NCBI GenBank assembly: GCA_029783825.1
Contig: JAREIK010011401.1
Span: 43,821 to 107,820 of the forward strand
Direction: 5' to 3'
DNA: 64,000 bases
DNA from: Sapria himalayana
Lineage: Eukaryota > Streptophyta > Magnoliopsida > Malpighiales > Rafflesiaceae
Shown: positions 50,277 to 63,600 of the stretch, piece by piece
Position numbering within the stretch: position 1 is the stretch's first letter
How the letters are laid out: every line of letters begins with the position of its first letter
The notes under the pieces: model-generated
What the model was told of the DNA's origin: nothing
Seen by the model: the letters and a program-made list of their open reading frames with translations, nothing else
Databases searched by the model: none
Translations under genes and position numbers: made by a program

Positions 50277-50954
50277 TTATATTGTAATAAGCAGTGGGCA
50301 ATGATCCGAACAGGTTCTATTTAGATGTCTTAGCCCTGTAGCCCCATGCAAAGCTACCCACTTAGCATTACACAGTACTCTGTTTAGTCTAGCCCAAATT
50401 GTGCTTCTTTTACTCCTATTGTTACACCAAGTGTAACTTGAACCTGTGAAATCAATTTCCATTAATTTCGAGTTTGAGATCGCCTCATTAAATTGTGTGA
50501 TTGCTATTGGATCAGGGGTTTTACCTCCTTTCTATTCTTGATCGCTCCTGATTATATTAAAATCACCTCCTATGATCCAGGGTGCATTCCTAGATGCAAT
50601 GTTCTGCATTTCCTCCCACAGTGCTAACCTTGATTTTTTATCTTTTTTAGCATATACAACCGATATTATTTCATCTGTTTCTTTATTTATTTTAAAATGT
50701 ACTACCTGTTCTGTATCTTTTAAAATTTTAATGTCCAAATAATTATGCCACATTATCCAGAGTTTACTATTTATATTAGCATATGCATTATTAAACCCTA
50801 GTTTTTGGCTGTAGGTAATTAATTGATCCTTCTGGATCATAGGTTCCGCAATGACTACGAGAGAAATTTTATGAGTTTTTATTAATTATTTTAACCTATT
50901 TATCGAAGGATTATTAGCAACCCCTCTTATGTTCCAATAAAGGTATTTATCCAT
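50277..50954 (-). pseudogene. LINE ORF2: AP-like endonuclease domain
   Basis: The ORF2 ATG (50954-50952) overlaps the ORF1 stop by 8 bases. The domain starts MDKYLYWNIRGVANNPSINR, keeps the catalytic Asn in WNIRG, the Glu in VVIAEPMI, Asp/Asn in WIIGGDFNII and the terminal SDHCPLLI, all features of the exonuclease-endonuclease-phosphatase fold that nicks target DNA. The usual LDR block reads ARLNRVL, so the conserved Asp is Asn here. In-frame stops lie after INRLK (about 50889), after DQE (50532) and after LLITI (50277). All pieces remain in one frame, so only point mutations have struck this part. Confidence 0.88.
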
Positions 50955-52323
50955 TAATTCCTAACTTAGTTTGAGATCTAGTTGTACACTTAGTTTCAAA
51001 ATTTATGTTTGATTGTTTTTTCTTATTCCTTGGGGTTTTAATTGCATTTGTGTTTAATTTTATTTTTTCATAATATTTGTCCTGCCACCCAAGCTGCATT
51101 GCCATTATTTTTATGGCTTCTTTGGCTTGAGTTATAGTGAGCTTTGTCCAATCTTCCTCATAAATATCCATATCATCATTCCCCTTTTCTATATAGAAAG
51201 CATGTTCCTCTTCTTCCCTACCTAATGAAGGACAACTATACACCTCTGCATCTTCCTCTGGGAAATCCAAGAGATCAACCTCTATCCAGCTATAGTCCTC
51301 CAATTTTTCTTTTAAAATTATTCTAGTTTTAATTTTCTTTTTCCTCTTCTTTCTACCCTTTACCTCCTCCCATTTTTCTCCCTCCCCTAGCTTTTCTCCA
51401 TCCTCCATACTTCCTTCATGATATACTCTACTACTAGTCTCTCCATCTCCTAATAACTTACTCGCTCTCTCTCTCATAAGCTCCCCTTCTACATCCAATA
51501 AATCTGCTTCAATTACAAGTTTTTCTCCAGCCCCTCCCTCCTTCCTAATCCATATTTCAACCATTCTTTTTCAACCTTCTAAACCTTGCCCATTTTTTGT
51601 CTGTTCTGTACCCATCTTACACACCCCCGATGCGTGCCCAATTCTCTTACATTTTATGCAATAAACAGGCTGATTTTCGGGAATGACAGGTTGCCAAAAC
51701 CCATTATTCTGCCCATCGTCTCCATTACCAATCCAGATCAAATTAGGTGGCTGAGTGAGCAGGTTGCACTCAACACACACGCGAGCCTTGCTTAGCCTTG
51801 TCATTGAAATAGTGGCTTCATCACGCATTATCAGTTTACCCAGACAAGAAGAAATTGTATAGAGAGATTGTGGGTTAAACAAATATAATGGGAGATTCGG
51901 TAAGGAAAACCATACCGGGGCTAAAGGCACCTCCTCTAGTGGACTGAACTCCTTCGTCCACCTCAAGACACGCATAGGAAAGCCGTTAACTTGCCATAGA
52001 TCTCTATGCCATAAGCGGTAGAAGTCTTCAATCATGAAGCACTGCAGGAATACGTGCTTCGCATCGTAGTCAGCTAGCTTCACCCTTCCCGTAAGCTTTA
52101 GCGAGGAGATAAACTATTGTATTTCCTTCGGGCGAGGCCTTCCATGTGAAAACTTACCAATAAGCATATATTCAAAGGGCTCCATGAATTTGTTCATCTC
52201 CTCTGTTGAAAATACAATCGCGGGACTCATGTGTTTGTTACCGATGCAGCATACAGAAGGCGTGGGCTCTCTTAAAATCGATGCAAACGACTTATTGTTT
52301 TGTAATAAGTCTTTTTGTTCCAT
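50947..52323 (-). pseudogene. LINE ORF1 (DUF4283 and CCHC zinc knuckle), two stops
   Basis: ATG at 52323 opens a frame that stays in register for 459 codons to the stop at 50947, broken only by TAG at codon 70 (52116-52114) and TGA at codon 251 (51573-51571). The N-terminal part contains SFASILREPTP and EYMLIGKFSHGRPRPKEIQ, then after the first stop HVFLQCFMIEDFYRLWHRD and WTKEFSPLEEVPLAPVWFSL, a DUF4283-type RNA-binding region. The zinc knuckle CIKCKRIGHASGVC (CX2CX4HX4C) follows at about residues 233-246. The C-terminal third is charged and Glu/Lys-rich. In plant LINEs this protein binds element RNA. An ATG further upstream (52398) adds a Cys/His-rich extension with no family counterpart, so 52323 was chosen. 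Confidence 0.88.
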
Positions 52324-52625
52324 ATTTAGCTTGAGAGAAGCTTGAATCGGGCAGCAATGGCAAGAACAACAATGGTAGTTTCGCACAGCAAATCGCACAA
52401 ACTAGCAGTTACACATGATATTATATCGAGCAACAATTCGCAGAGCAATTTGCACAATAATTCACACAACAATTGCACAACAGTTCACCAAAGATAATCG
52501 TGAGAGATAATCACAAGAGAAAATCGCGAGGGTTCAAAAATCACGAGAGAAAAATCACCGAACTAGAGAAAAATCGCGATAGTAAGCTCATTTTTTCTCT
52601 CTCTAATTTTTCTATATATCTTCTA
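52324..52625 (-). promoter_or_regulatory. LINE 5' untranslated region with short tandem repeats
   Basis: On the element strand, 52590-52490 is a series of (C/G)GTGATTTTTCTCT-type units (TCGCGATTTTTCTCTAG, GGTGATTTTTCTCTCG, TGATTTTTGAACCC, TCGCGATTTTCTCTTG). Between 52490 and 52385 come TTGTGCAAATTGCT and TTGTGCAATTGTTGTG words. An internal promoter is expected here in LINEs, but no defined motif can be named. Confidence 0.4.
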
Positions 52626-52627
52626 TA

Positions 52628-52662
52628 AAAAAAATAGATAGAGATATTATATCTATCTATTT
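52628..52662. repeat. Inverted GATA/TATC at the array-LINE junction
   Basis: AAATAGATAGAGATAT is followed within a few bases by ATATCTATCTATTT, forming a near-perfect hairpin exactly where the TATC array resumes after the LINE 5' end. Confidence 0.7.
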
Positions 52663-53063
52663 GACTATCTATCTATCTGTCTATCTATCTATCTATCTAT
52701 TTGTCTGTCTATTAGGCTATCAATCTATAATTTTATGTGTCTATCCATTGATCTGTCTATCTATCTATCTATATATTTGTCTAACTATGTATATGTTTAT
52801 CTGTTTATTTGTATATCTATCTAAATGTCCATCTTTCTATTTATATATCTATCTATATATATAAATTTCTATTTGTTTATTTATTTAACTATCTATGTAT
52901 CTATTTGTCTATCTATCAATCTATCAAACTATCAATCTATCTATCTGTTTATCTTTATATCATTCTAATTCACTAACTGACTAAAAATCTATTTGTCTAT
53001 CTGTCTATCCATGTATTTTTCTATCTATCTACCTATTTAACTATACTTATATCTATTATTCGA

Positions 53064-53096
<33 letters not shown>

Positions 53097-56000
53097 ATTT
53101 ATCTATCTATCTATCTATATGTTTATATGTCTATTATCAATTTGTCTGTCTATCTATCTATCTATCTGTATATCTATTTATTTTATTATCTATCTTTTTG
53201 TCTATCTATCTATATATCTGTCTATGTAACTATCAATCAATCTATCAATCTATTAATCTATTTATATGTTTATATGTCTATCGGACTATCTATCAAATTG
53301 TCTAACTATTTAATTGTCTATCTATCTATTTATCTATCCATCTATCTTTCAAACTATCTAATTATATATTAGTCTATCACTATAATTGTCTATTTGTCTA
53401 TATGTCTATCTATTTTTTTCTGTGTCTATGTGTCTATCTATATATCTATCTATTTGCCAATCAGTTTATATATTTATCTCATTTTTATTTTTCTATCTAT
53501 CAATATGTTTATCTATCTTTCTATTTATATGTGTCTATCTCTCTATATTGCAATGTGTCTATCTATCTGATCTATCTATCGATCTATCGATCTATCTATA
53601 TATCGGTCAATAAATTTATTGGGCTATCTACCTATCTATTTATCTCTCTATCTCACTCTCTATATATCGATGTATGTGTATATTTATCTATCTATCTATA
53701 TATTTCTGTCTATATATCTATGTATCTATCTATATATCTATCTATCTATATATATGTTTATCTATCTATAGGTGTATATCTTTCTATCTAACTATTTTTT
53801 CTTAATTTATCTATCTCCATATCTATCAATATATCCAACTATTTATCAATCTATCAAAATATTTAGATGTCTATGTATTTATCTATGCATTTTTGTAAAT
53901 ATCTATATATCTATCAATATATCTACCTATATTCTTATTTGGCTATCTATCTATTAGTCTATCTAACTATATGCCTATCTAACTATCTATCTATCTATCT
54001 CTCTATCTATCTCTCTATCTATTTATATTTCAATCTATCTATCGGCATATATATCTATTTGTCTATACAATTATCTATATATCTATCTATTTATATAGCT
54101 ATCTCTATATCTCCCCATCTATTGATTTGAATATCTGTATAATATCTATCAATCAATTTGTCTATCTATATATCTATCTATCTGTTTATTTAAATATCTT
54201 TTTTGTCAATATATCTATCTATAATTTTTTCTATTTGTCTATATGTATATTTGTTTATCTATCTAATAGTATATCTAGCTATCTATTAATATGTTTATCA
54301 ATCTATCTATCATTCTATGTATCTATCTATCTGTCTGTCTGTTTATCTATCTAACTATATGTCTATCTATGTATCTATCTATCTATATATCTGTATATTT
54401 GTATAGTTATCTATCTATTTATCTTTTACATCTGTTGATTTATCTATCTACTTATTTATATATCTATATAAGTATCTATGTATCAATTTGTCTATCAATC
54501 TATTTTTCTATCTGCATATCAATCTATCAATCTATCTTTCAATAATTCTATCTATCTATCTATATTTATTTCTATCTTTATTTCTATCTGGCTATATATA
54601 TATATCTATCTATCTATCTATGTTTATATCTATTATCTCATTATTCATCGATATATCTATATATAAATCTATATATCTATTTATCTATCTATATGTTTAT
54701 CTATCTATCTCTCTATCCCTTTATATGCCTATTTGTCGATCCATTTATCTATCTATATTTTATATAATATCTATCTTTCTATCTATCCATTTATCTTTCT
54801 CTGTCTGTCTATCTATCTATCTATGTATCTATTTATCTATTTATCTATCAACCTGTCTATAATTCTAGCAATCTATCTGTCTATTTGTCAATTTTTCTAT
54901 TTCTTTAAGTTTTTATTTGTTTATTTATTTATCTTACTATCTATCCATCTATTTGATTATCATTCTATGTGCCTATCTAACTTTTTAACTAATTATCTAT
55001 TTGCCTATTTGTCGTGTAGTCTATAATTGTATTTATTTATATCTGAATCTATCTATTTGTCTATGTATCTTTGTGTCTACGTGTCTATCTATCTATCTAC
55101 CTCTCTATCTATGTAACTATTCGTATATGCGTCTTGTGTCAACATGTCTATCTATATATCTATCTAACTATATATCTATATCTGTCTATATGTCTATATG
55201 TCTATCTGTCTATCTATCTAGTTGTCTATCAGTCTATTAGTCTATCGATTTATCTGTATATCTATCTATCTATATTTCTATTTGGCTATCTGTCTCTCTA
55301 TATTTATATTTGTCTTTTTGTCTTTTTATCTAGTTATCTATCTATCTAGCTATCTGTCTATATATATATATCTATCTATCTATCTATCTATTTGTCAATC
55401 TATCCATATATTGATCTTTTTATTTGTTTATTTATGTAAATGTCTATATTTCTATATTTCTATCTATGTAACTATCTAACTGTATATCTTATTATCTATA
55501 TATTTATACATTAAACTATCTATCTATCAAACTATCTAACTGTCTTTCTTTCTATCTACCTAATAGTGAATTTATCTATCTTTCTCTTTATTTATTCATC
55601 TATCTATCTATCTATCTTTATTTCTATTTTTTATTCTACCTATCTATTTGTCTAGCTATCTATATGTCTATCTATCTATCTGCCTATCTTTCTATCTATC
55701 TATCTATCTATCTATCTATATATCTAGTTATCTGTTTATCTATCCTTCTATCTGTCTGTCATTTAGTTTATCTATCTATCTATCAATTTGTCTGTTTTTC
55801 AATCTGTCTATCTATCATTCAATATGTCTATCTGACTATCTATCTATGTATGAATCTATCTATCTATCTAGCGGTCTATCTGCACATCTATCTACCAATC
55901 TATATATCTACTTTCGTTCTATATGTCTATCTGGGTGAAATCAATCTATTTGTGTATCTAGCTTTGTATTTTTGTGTATTTGTATATCTATCTATGTATA

Positions 56001-59000
56001 TATATATTTATCTCTCTATTTATATATCTAGTTATTTATAAATAAGTATATCTATATATCTATCTATATGTCTAACTATATATTTGTCTATCTATCTGAG
56101 TATTTCTTTTTAGTCTATCATTTTGTATCTCTATCTATCTATTTGTCCATCTCTCTATGTGTTTCTCTATCGAACTATTTATCTATTTTTTATGTGTTTA
56201 TGTGTTTATATATCTATCAATCAATTTGCCTAAATATATATCTATCTAAGTATCTATTTTTTTTATATATCAATCTATATCTCTACTTGTCTATATGGCT
56301 ATTTGTCTATCTGTCTATCTGTTTATGTGTCTATCTATAGATCTATTTATTTATTTGTCTATATAACATAAATTTATTTATCTAACTATCTAACAATCTA
56401 TCTATCTATCTGAATATCTGTCTATTTATCTCTTTTATTTTCTATCATATTATATATGTCTTTTTATTTGTATATCTATCTTTTTTAGTAGCTATTTGTC
56501 TATATATCTATCTGTCTATCTAACAATCTATCTATATATCTATCTATTTATTTTTCTATCTATCTTTCTATCTATCTTTATATCTACTATCTATCTATTT
56601 ATCTATTTGCCTATTTGTCCAACTATCTATCTCACTATCTATATATCTCTTGATCTATGTATCTATTTATCTATCTATCTATGTATATATTTATCTATCT
56701 ATCTATTTATTTGTCTATTTATCTATTTGTATATGTGTCTATTTATTTATATATCTATCTTTATATCTATCTTTATATTTATCTATTTATTCATATATCT
56801 ATCTGTCTATATGCTTATGTTTGTATGTGTTTATTTATAAATTTGTTAATTTGTCTAACTATTTATTATTCTATAAGTGTATTTTCCTATATGTGAATCT
56901 TTCTATTAGTCTATGTAAATTAGCGTCTCTGTGTCTCTCTTTCTATATATCTATCAATCAATCTATCTGTCTATGTATATATGTGTCTACATAACTATCT
57001 TTCAGTCTATTTTTATATTAATTTGTCAATCCATCTATCTGTATATATGTCTATATGTTTATATATCTAGCTATCTATTAGTTTATTAGTTTATCTATTT
57101 ATTTTTCCATCAATCTTTCTATGTGTTTATCTGTCTTTTTATATATTTATCAATATGTCTAGCTATCTATTTGTCTATTTGTTTATTTATTATCTGTCTA
57201 TTTGTCTATCTATATATATGTATATCTATATAAGTATGTGTGTGTATATATATATATATATCTATTTGTCTATCTGTCCATCTGTCCCTCTATCTATTTG
57301 TATATGTATTTATTTATCTGTTTATCTGTCTATCGATCTATATATTTATCTATATATCTATCTATCTGTCTATCTTTGAAAATATATATTTCTCTATTTA
57401 TCTATCTATTTGTCTATATGTCTATCTATCTATTTGTCTGTCTGTGTATCTATCTAACTACCTAACTAATTATCTATCTATCTATTTATCTGCATGTCAA
57501 TCTATAGAGCTATTGTCAAACTATCTAACTTTCTTTCATTCTATCAATCTCGTAGTCTATCAATCTATCTATCTATTAGTCAATTTTCTATTTTTTTATC
57601 TTTATGCTTATCTGTCAATCTATCTATCTGTGTACCTGTCTATCTATCTATTTATCAATAAATCAATCGATCTCTCTATCTATCTATCTATGTATTTGTA
57701 TATCTACCTATCTACTTAACTATCTATTTATTTATTTGCCTATCTATCTATAAATCAATCTATCTGATTCTCTATTTATAAATCTATCTATTTTACTGTC
57801 AATCTATCTATCTATCTAAATGGCTTTCTATCTATCCATCTATCTATATATATCTTTTTATCTATTTGTGTATCTATCAATCAATCTTTATATCTATCTA
57901 TGTATTTATCTCTTTCTACCTATCTGTCTATAACCTTATTTATCTATCTATTTATCTAACATTCTATATGTCTATCTATCTATCCATCTTTCTATATGTT
58001 TATTTGCATTTATATCTCTATATCTATCTATCTATCTATCTACCTATCAATCTACATATCTATCAATCTATATATCTGTCAATCTGTCTATCTATCTTTT
58101 CTATCTATCTATGTATCTATGTATCTATCTATTTTTCTATCTATCAATCTATCTATATATATATATTTAGCAATCAGTTTATCTATATATCTATCAATCT
58201 GTTTATTCGTTTATCTTTATATATGGTCTATCTATCAATTTTTTGATCTAATTATCTATCTATTTGATTATCTATGTATCTTTGTATCTGTCAATCAATT
58301 TATGTCTATCTATCAAAATGACTATCTAACTTTTTAGTTGTCTATCAATATATCTAGCTTTCTATGTGTATATCTATTTATTTCTTTATCTATATATATA
58401 TCTACCTATCTAATTATATTTCTATCTATATATATATATGACTATCTATATACTTCTCTCTCTATCAATTTGTCAATTAGTCATTCTATACCACTAACTA
58501 AAAATTTATCTATCTGTCTATATACCTATCTTTCTATCTATCTATCTGTCATTCACTTTTTGTCTATCTATCTATCTATCATTTAGTCAACAATCTATTT
58601 ATGTATCTAAAAAACTATCTAACTATCTATTTATCTATCTGTCTATCTAATTATCTGCCTATCTTTTTATTTAACTATCTATGAGTCTATCCATTTATTT
58701 GTCTATCTATTATCTATATATTTAACTTATTTCTATATATCACATTTGTCTAATTTTCCATCTTTCTATATATTTATTTGTATATCTGTGTAACTGTTTA
58801 TTTATCTATCTATCTATCTTTCTTTTATTCTATGTGGCTAGCTATCTTTCTATTTATCTATCTATCTGTCTATCTATGTTGTCTCTATTTGTCTTTTAGC
58901 CTATTAGTGTAAGTGTTTATATTTCTATTTATCTATCTATCTATCTAGTGATATGTCATATATATATATATATCTATCTATCTATCTAATTTTATATCTA

Positions 59001-59691
59001 TCAATCTATCTATATATCTATCTATTTATATATCTATCTATCTATCTATTAGTTTAGCTATATATCTATCACTTTATCTATCTATCTATCTATATAAGTG
59101 TCTATTTATATTTTTATTTCTTTATATTTCTGTGTCAATCTATGTATCTGTCTATAATTCTATTTGTTTATATATCTAACTATCTAACAATATTTTTTTA
59201 TATCAGTATATCTATCAATATATATATATATATATATATCTGTCTATCTATCTATATAACTATATATTTTTCTATCTGTATGTCTATCTATCCTTCTATA
59301 TTTACGTCTATCTATCTTTCTATCTATATGTATATCTACCTAACTATCATTCTATGTATCTATCTATCAATCTATATATCTATCTATCTGTCTATATGTT
59401 TATATGAATATCTTTTTATTTATCTATCAATCAATCAATCTCTCTACTGATCTTTTTCTCTCTATCTATCTATCTATTTATTTATGTATATGTGTATCCA
59501 TCAATTTTTATATTTCTCAACCTTTCAATGTATTAATATATCAATATGTGACTTTATCTATTTGTCTATCAATATATCTATTTGTCTATCAATCTATCTA
59601 TTTGTTTATTCATCTAATTGTCTAAGTGTCTATCTATATGTCTATCTATTTATAGATATATAGTGTATCTATAATTAGTAATAATTAGTTA

Positions 59692-59736
59692 CAGATTGAT
59701 AGATAGGCATATATTTATAGCCTATCTATTGATCTG
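59692..59736. repeat. Inverted repeat with a GATA-oriented arm
   Basis: CAGATTGATAGATAGGC (59692-59708), an 11 bp AT loop, then GCCTATCTATTGATCTG (59720-59736). The arms pair at 15 of 17 positions. The left arm and the preceding non-TATC stretch (about 59655-59690, ATTAGTAATAATTAG) interrupt the uniform polarity of the array. Confidence 0.8.
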
Positions 59737-61502
59737 ACTATTTATTTATGTGCCTATGTCTATATCTATCTATTTATCTATTTGTATATCTATCTATCTA
59801 TCTATATTTCTATCTTTCTATCTATTTATCTATCTATTTTTTATATATCTATGTGTCTATGTCTATATGTATATATATCTATATATCTACCTGTCCATAT
59901 GTCTTTGGATGAATGTGTCATTATGTTTATGTGTCTATCTATCTATTTATCTATCTGTCTATTGATCTATCTGTCTATCTTTCTATTTGTCTATCTATTT
60001 TATATCTTTATATCTATCTCACTATTTATTTTTGTATTTATCTATCTATATATGTATCTATTAATCTATATATCTACCTATAATTCTATCTATCTATCTA
60101 TCTTTCTTTCTATCTTTCTATCTAACTATCTATCTATTTAACTATATATCTACCTTTTATCTATCTATCTATCTATCTGTATATCTATTTATCTGACTAT
60201 ATGCCTATCTATCTATTTATCTATATATCAATTTGTCACAAATTATCTATCAATTAGTCTATCTAATTATCTGTCTATCTATCTATATTTCAATTTATCC
60301 ATCTATCCAACTATCTATTTGTCTATATTTCTGTTAATTTGTCTATTTGTCTCTCTATCTATATAACTATATATTTGTCTATTTGTTTATCTGTCTATAT
60401 ATTTATCTATCGATCTTTAAATTTGTCTATATGTCAATATCTATATTTGTCTATGTGTTTACCTATCTATTTATTTATCTATCTATGTGTTTTTAAGTCT
60501 ATCTATCAATTTGCTATTTTTATAAATGTCTATCTATTTATCTATTTATCTGTATGTCTATTTATGTTTCTATCGATTTGTCTATCTATTTGTCTATCTA
60601 GCTATCTAGCTGTCTATCAATTTATTTATCTATCTATCTCTCTATTTATCTGTATGTCTGTCTATCTATCTATATATCTATCTATAAATATTTTTATCTA
60701 TCTATTTGTTTATCTATCTGTTTATCGATCTGTCTATCTATCTATTTGTTAATCTATTTGTCTATCTATTTATCTATCAATATATATTTATCTCTGTCTA
60801 TCTATTTATCTATCAATATATCTTTATTTCTGTCTATCTATCTATTTGTCTATCTTTTTATTTATCTATCAATCTATCTAACTATTTAATTGTCTATCTA
60901 TTTATCTATCTCTCAGTCTAACTATTTGTCTAATTATATATCATTCTATATGTCTAAATATCTATCTAACCTTTCTAACTATCTATCTATTTATCTATCT
61001 AACTATCTAAGTATCTATATATCTAACTTTATATCTATTTGTCTTTGATCTATCTATCTATTTTTCTATCTATCTATCTGTCTATACTTTTATATGTTTA
61101 TCTCTCTATCTATTTATCTATCACTATATCTTTTGATCCTTTATCTATCTATATATCTATCTTTCTATCTATATATCTATCTATCTCTATCTATCAGTAT
61201 ATCTATCTTTCTAATAATTTGTCTATCTATCTTTCAATATGTCTATTAATCTGTCAATGATTTATATATCAATTTGTCTATCTATCAATCTGGCAATCTA
61301 TCAATCAATCTATCAATCTATCTATCAATAAATCTATAAATCTATTTATTTGTATGTCTATCTATTTATATATCTAATTGGCTATATATCTATCTGTCTA
61401 TCTATCTATCTAATTATTTTTATGTCTATAATCTATTTATCTATCTATCCGTTTTTCTATTTATCTAACAGTCTATCTATTTGTATATCTATCTATTTAT
61501 AA

Positions 61503-61534
<32 letters not shown>

Positions 61535-62325
61535 CTATCTATCTATATGTATATCTATCTCTCTATTTATTTGTATATCTATCTGTCAAACTTTCTATCT
61601 ATCTATATGTCTGTTTATCTATCAAACTATTTGTCTAATTTTCTATCAATGTGTCTGTCTAAATGTCTATCTATTTGTTTGTCAAGTTGTAAGTTCATCT
61701 ATTTGTATATCCATGTTTCTATTTATTTATCTCTCACTCTGCCCATTTGTTTGTCTATATATATATATCTATCTATTTGTCTGTCTATCTGTCTATCTGT
61801 CTATATATCTATCTATCTATTTGTGTGTCTATGTGTCTATCTATCTATCTATATGTATATATCTATCTATCTCTATATCTATCTAACTATCTCACTATTT
61901 ATCTATTTGTTTACCTATAAATCTATTTGTCTGTCTATCTATTTGTCTATCTATATGTATATTTTTAATGTCTATCTATCAGTCTGTCAATCTATCTATC
62001 TTTCAATCTATATATCTATCTATCTTATATATATATATATATAGGTCTAGCTATTGATCGATCGATCTATCTATCTATCTATTTATTTGTTTAACTATCT
62101 ATCTATCTCTATATCTATATTTATATTTGTCTATCTATCTATCTATCTATCTGTCTATATATCTATCAATCTGTATATCAATCTGCCTATCAATATGTCT
62201 ATCAAACTATCTTTCACTTGATATAACAATTTAAATATCTATCTATCTATATATATGTCTATCTATCTACCTACCAATCTATCTATCAATATACCTATCT
62301 ATCTATTTATATGTGTAGCTATCCA

Positions 62326-62354
62326 CACACACACCCCCCCACACACACACACAT
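62326..62354. repeat. Compound (CA)n-C7-(CA)n microsatellite
   Basis: ACACACACACCCCCCCACAC... inside the TATC array, one of the few G/C runs in the array. Confidence 0.85.
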
Positions 62355-62380
62355 ATATGTTTATCTATCAGTCTATCTAT

Positions 62381-62474
62381 CCATCTATATATCCAACTAT
62401 CTATCTTATTTTTATCCGTCTATCTTTCCATCTATATATCCAACTATCTATCTTATTTTTATCCGTCTATCTTT
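62381..62474. repeat. 47 bp perfect tandem duplication
   Basis: The unit starts CCATCTATATATCCAACTAT at 62381 and again at 62428. Both copies include TCTTATTTTTATCCGTC and end TATCTTT. No mismatch was seen across the unit. Confidence 0.9.
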
Positions 62475-62764
62475 CCATCTCTCTATTTATCTATCTATTT
62501 ATATATCTATCTATTAGTCTAACGATCTATCTATCTTACTAACTAACTATCTATCTATCTAACTATTTGTCTATCTTTTAGTTTATCTATCTATCTACCT
62601 ATCTAACTATCTATATATCTATCTATCTATTTATTTATCCATATATCTAACTATCTGTCTATCAATCTATCAATAAATTTATCTATCGATTTGTCTATCT
62701 ATCTATCTAAATAAGTATCTCTATATCTATCTATCTATCTATATGTCTATCTATTTGTTTATCT

Positions 62765-62892
62765 ATCTGCCTATCTATTTGTCTATCAATATATCTAACT
62801 ATCTTTCTATTTATCTAACAATTTGTATATCTGCCTATCTATTTGTCTATCAATATATCTAACTATCTTTCTATTTATCTAACAATTTGTAT
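62765..62892. repeat. 64 bp tandem duplication
   Basis: ATCTGCCTATCTATTTGTCT begins at 62765 and 62829. The copies match through CAATATATCTAACTATCTTT and TATTTATCTAACAATTTGTAT. Confidence 0.9.
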
Positions 62893-63229
62893 ATCTATTT
62901 GTCTATAAATTTGCCTATCTATCTGTCTATTTCTCTATCTTTTTATGTATCTGCCTGCATATCTATTTGTCTATCTATATGTCTTTCTTCTATCTATATA
63001 TATGTCTATCTATCTATCTGTATATATGTGTCTTTGAGTCTGTCTATCGATCTATTTATTTATTTGGATATGTGTCTTTTTATCTGTTTGTTTAAGTATT
63101 TGTCTATTTGTACCACTATATAATAATATATATGTCTAACAATCTATAAGTTTATCTATCTATCTAACTATTTATTTATTTATCTATCAATCTATATATC
63201 TATCTATCTATCAATTTGTCTATCTATCT

Positions 63230-63600
63230 ATCTATTGAACTAACTGTCTAACTATTTATTTATTTATCTATGTTTTGAGCTAGCTAGCTATCTATCTATC
63301 TATATGTTTATCTATCTATTTTTCTATCTCTTAATTAATCTATTTATATATCTATCTATTTATCAATCTATCTCTATATCAATCAAATAATCTATCTCTA
63401 TTTCAATCAAACAATATATCTATCTATCTATTGATTTATCTGTCTAACTATTTATTTATTTATCTGTCTTTTGAGCTAGATAGTTATCTATCTATCTATA
63501 TGTCTATCTATCTATTTTCTATCTCTTAATTAATCTATTTATATATCTATCTATTTATCAATCTATCTTTATATCAATCATGCAATCTATATATCAATTT
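63230..63600. repeat. 196 bp tandem duplication in the TATC array
   Basis: TTTTGAGCTAG starts at 63273 and 63469. Both copies are flanked by GTCTAACTATTTATTTATTTATCT before, and by CTATCTCTTAATTAATCTATTT and TATTTATCAATCTATCT after. Confidence 0.85.

Larger units (their letters stand above)
45666..52625 (-). mobile_element. Nearly full-length plant L1-type LINE inserted in the TATC array
   Basis: A minus-strand non-LTR retrotransposon of about 6.95 kb. It has a 5' untranslated region (52625-52324), ORF1 (52323-50947), ORF2 with endonuclease, reverse transcriptase, zinc-binding and RNase H modules (50954-47031) and a 3' untranslated region of about 1.36 kb that ends in a short A tract (T6 on the plus strand at 45666-45671). 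TATC repeats resume directly on both sides, so the insertion is inside the array. The target-site duplication cannot be told apart from the satellite. Both ORFs carry stops or frameshifts, so the copy is dead, but the length suggests it was complete on arrival. Confidence 0.9.

Noticed and set aside
47980..51795. Plus-strand open frames inside the LINE
   Set aside because: Antisense to recognised RT, endonuclease, ORF1 and zf-RVT regions. No domains of their own.
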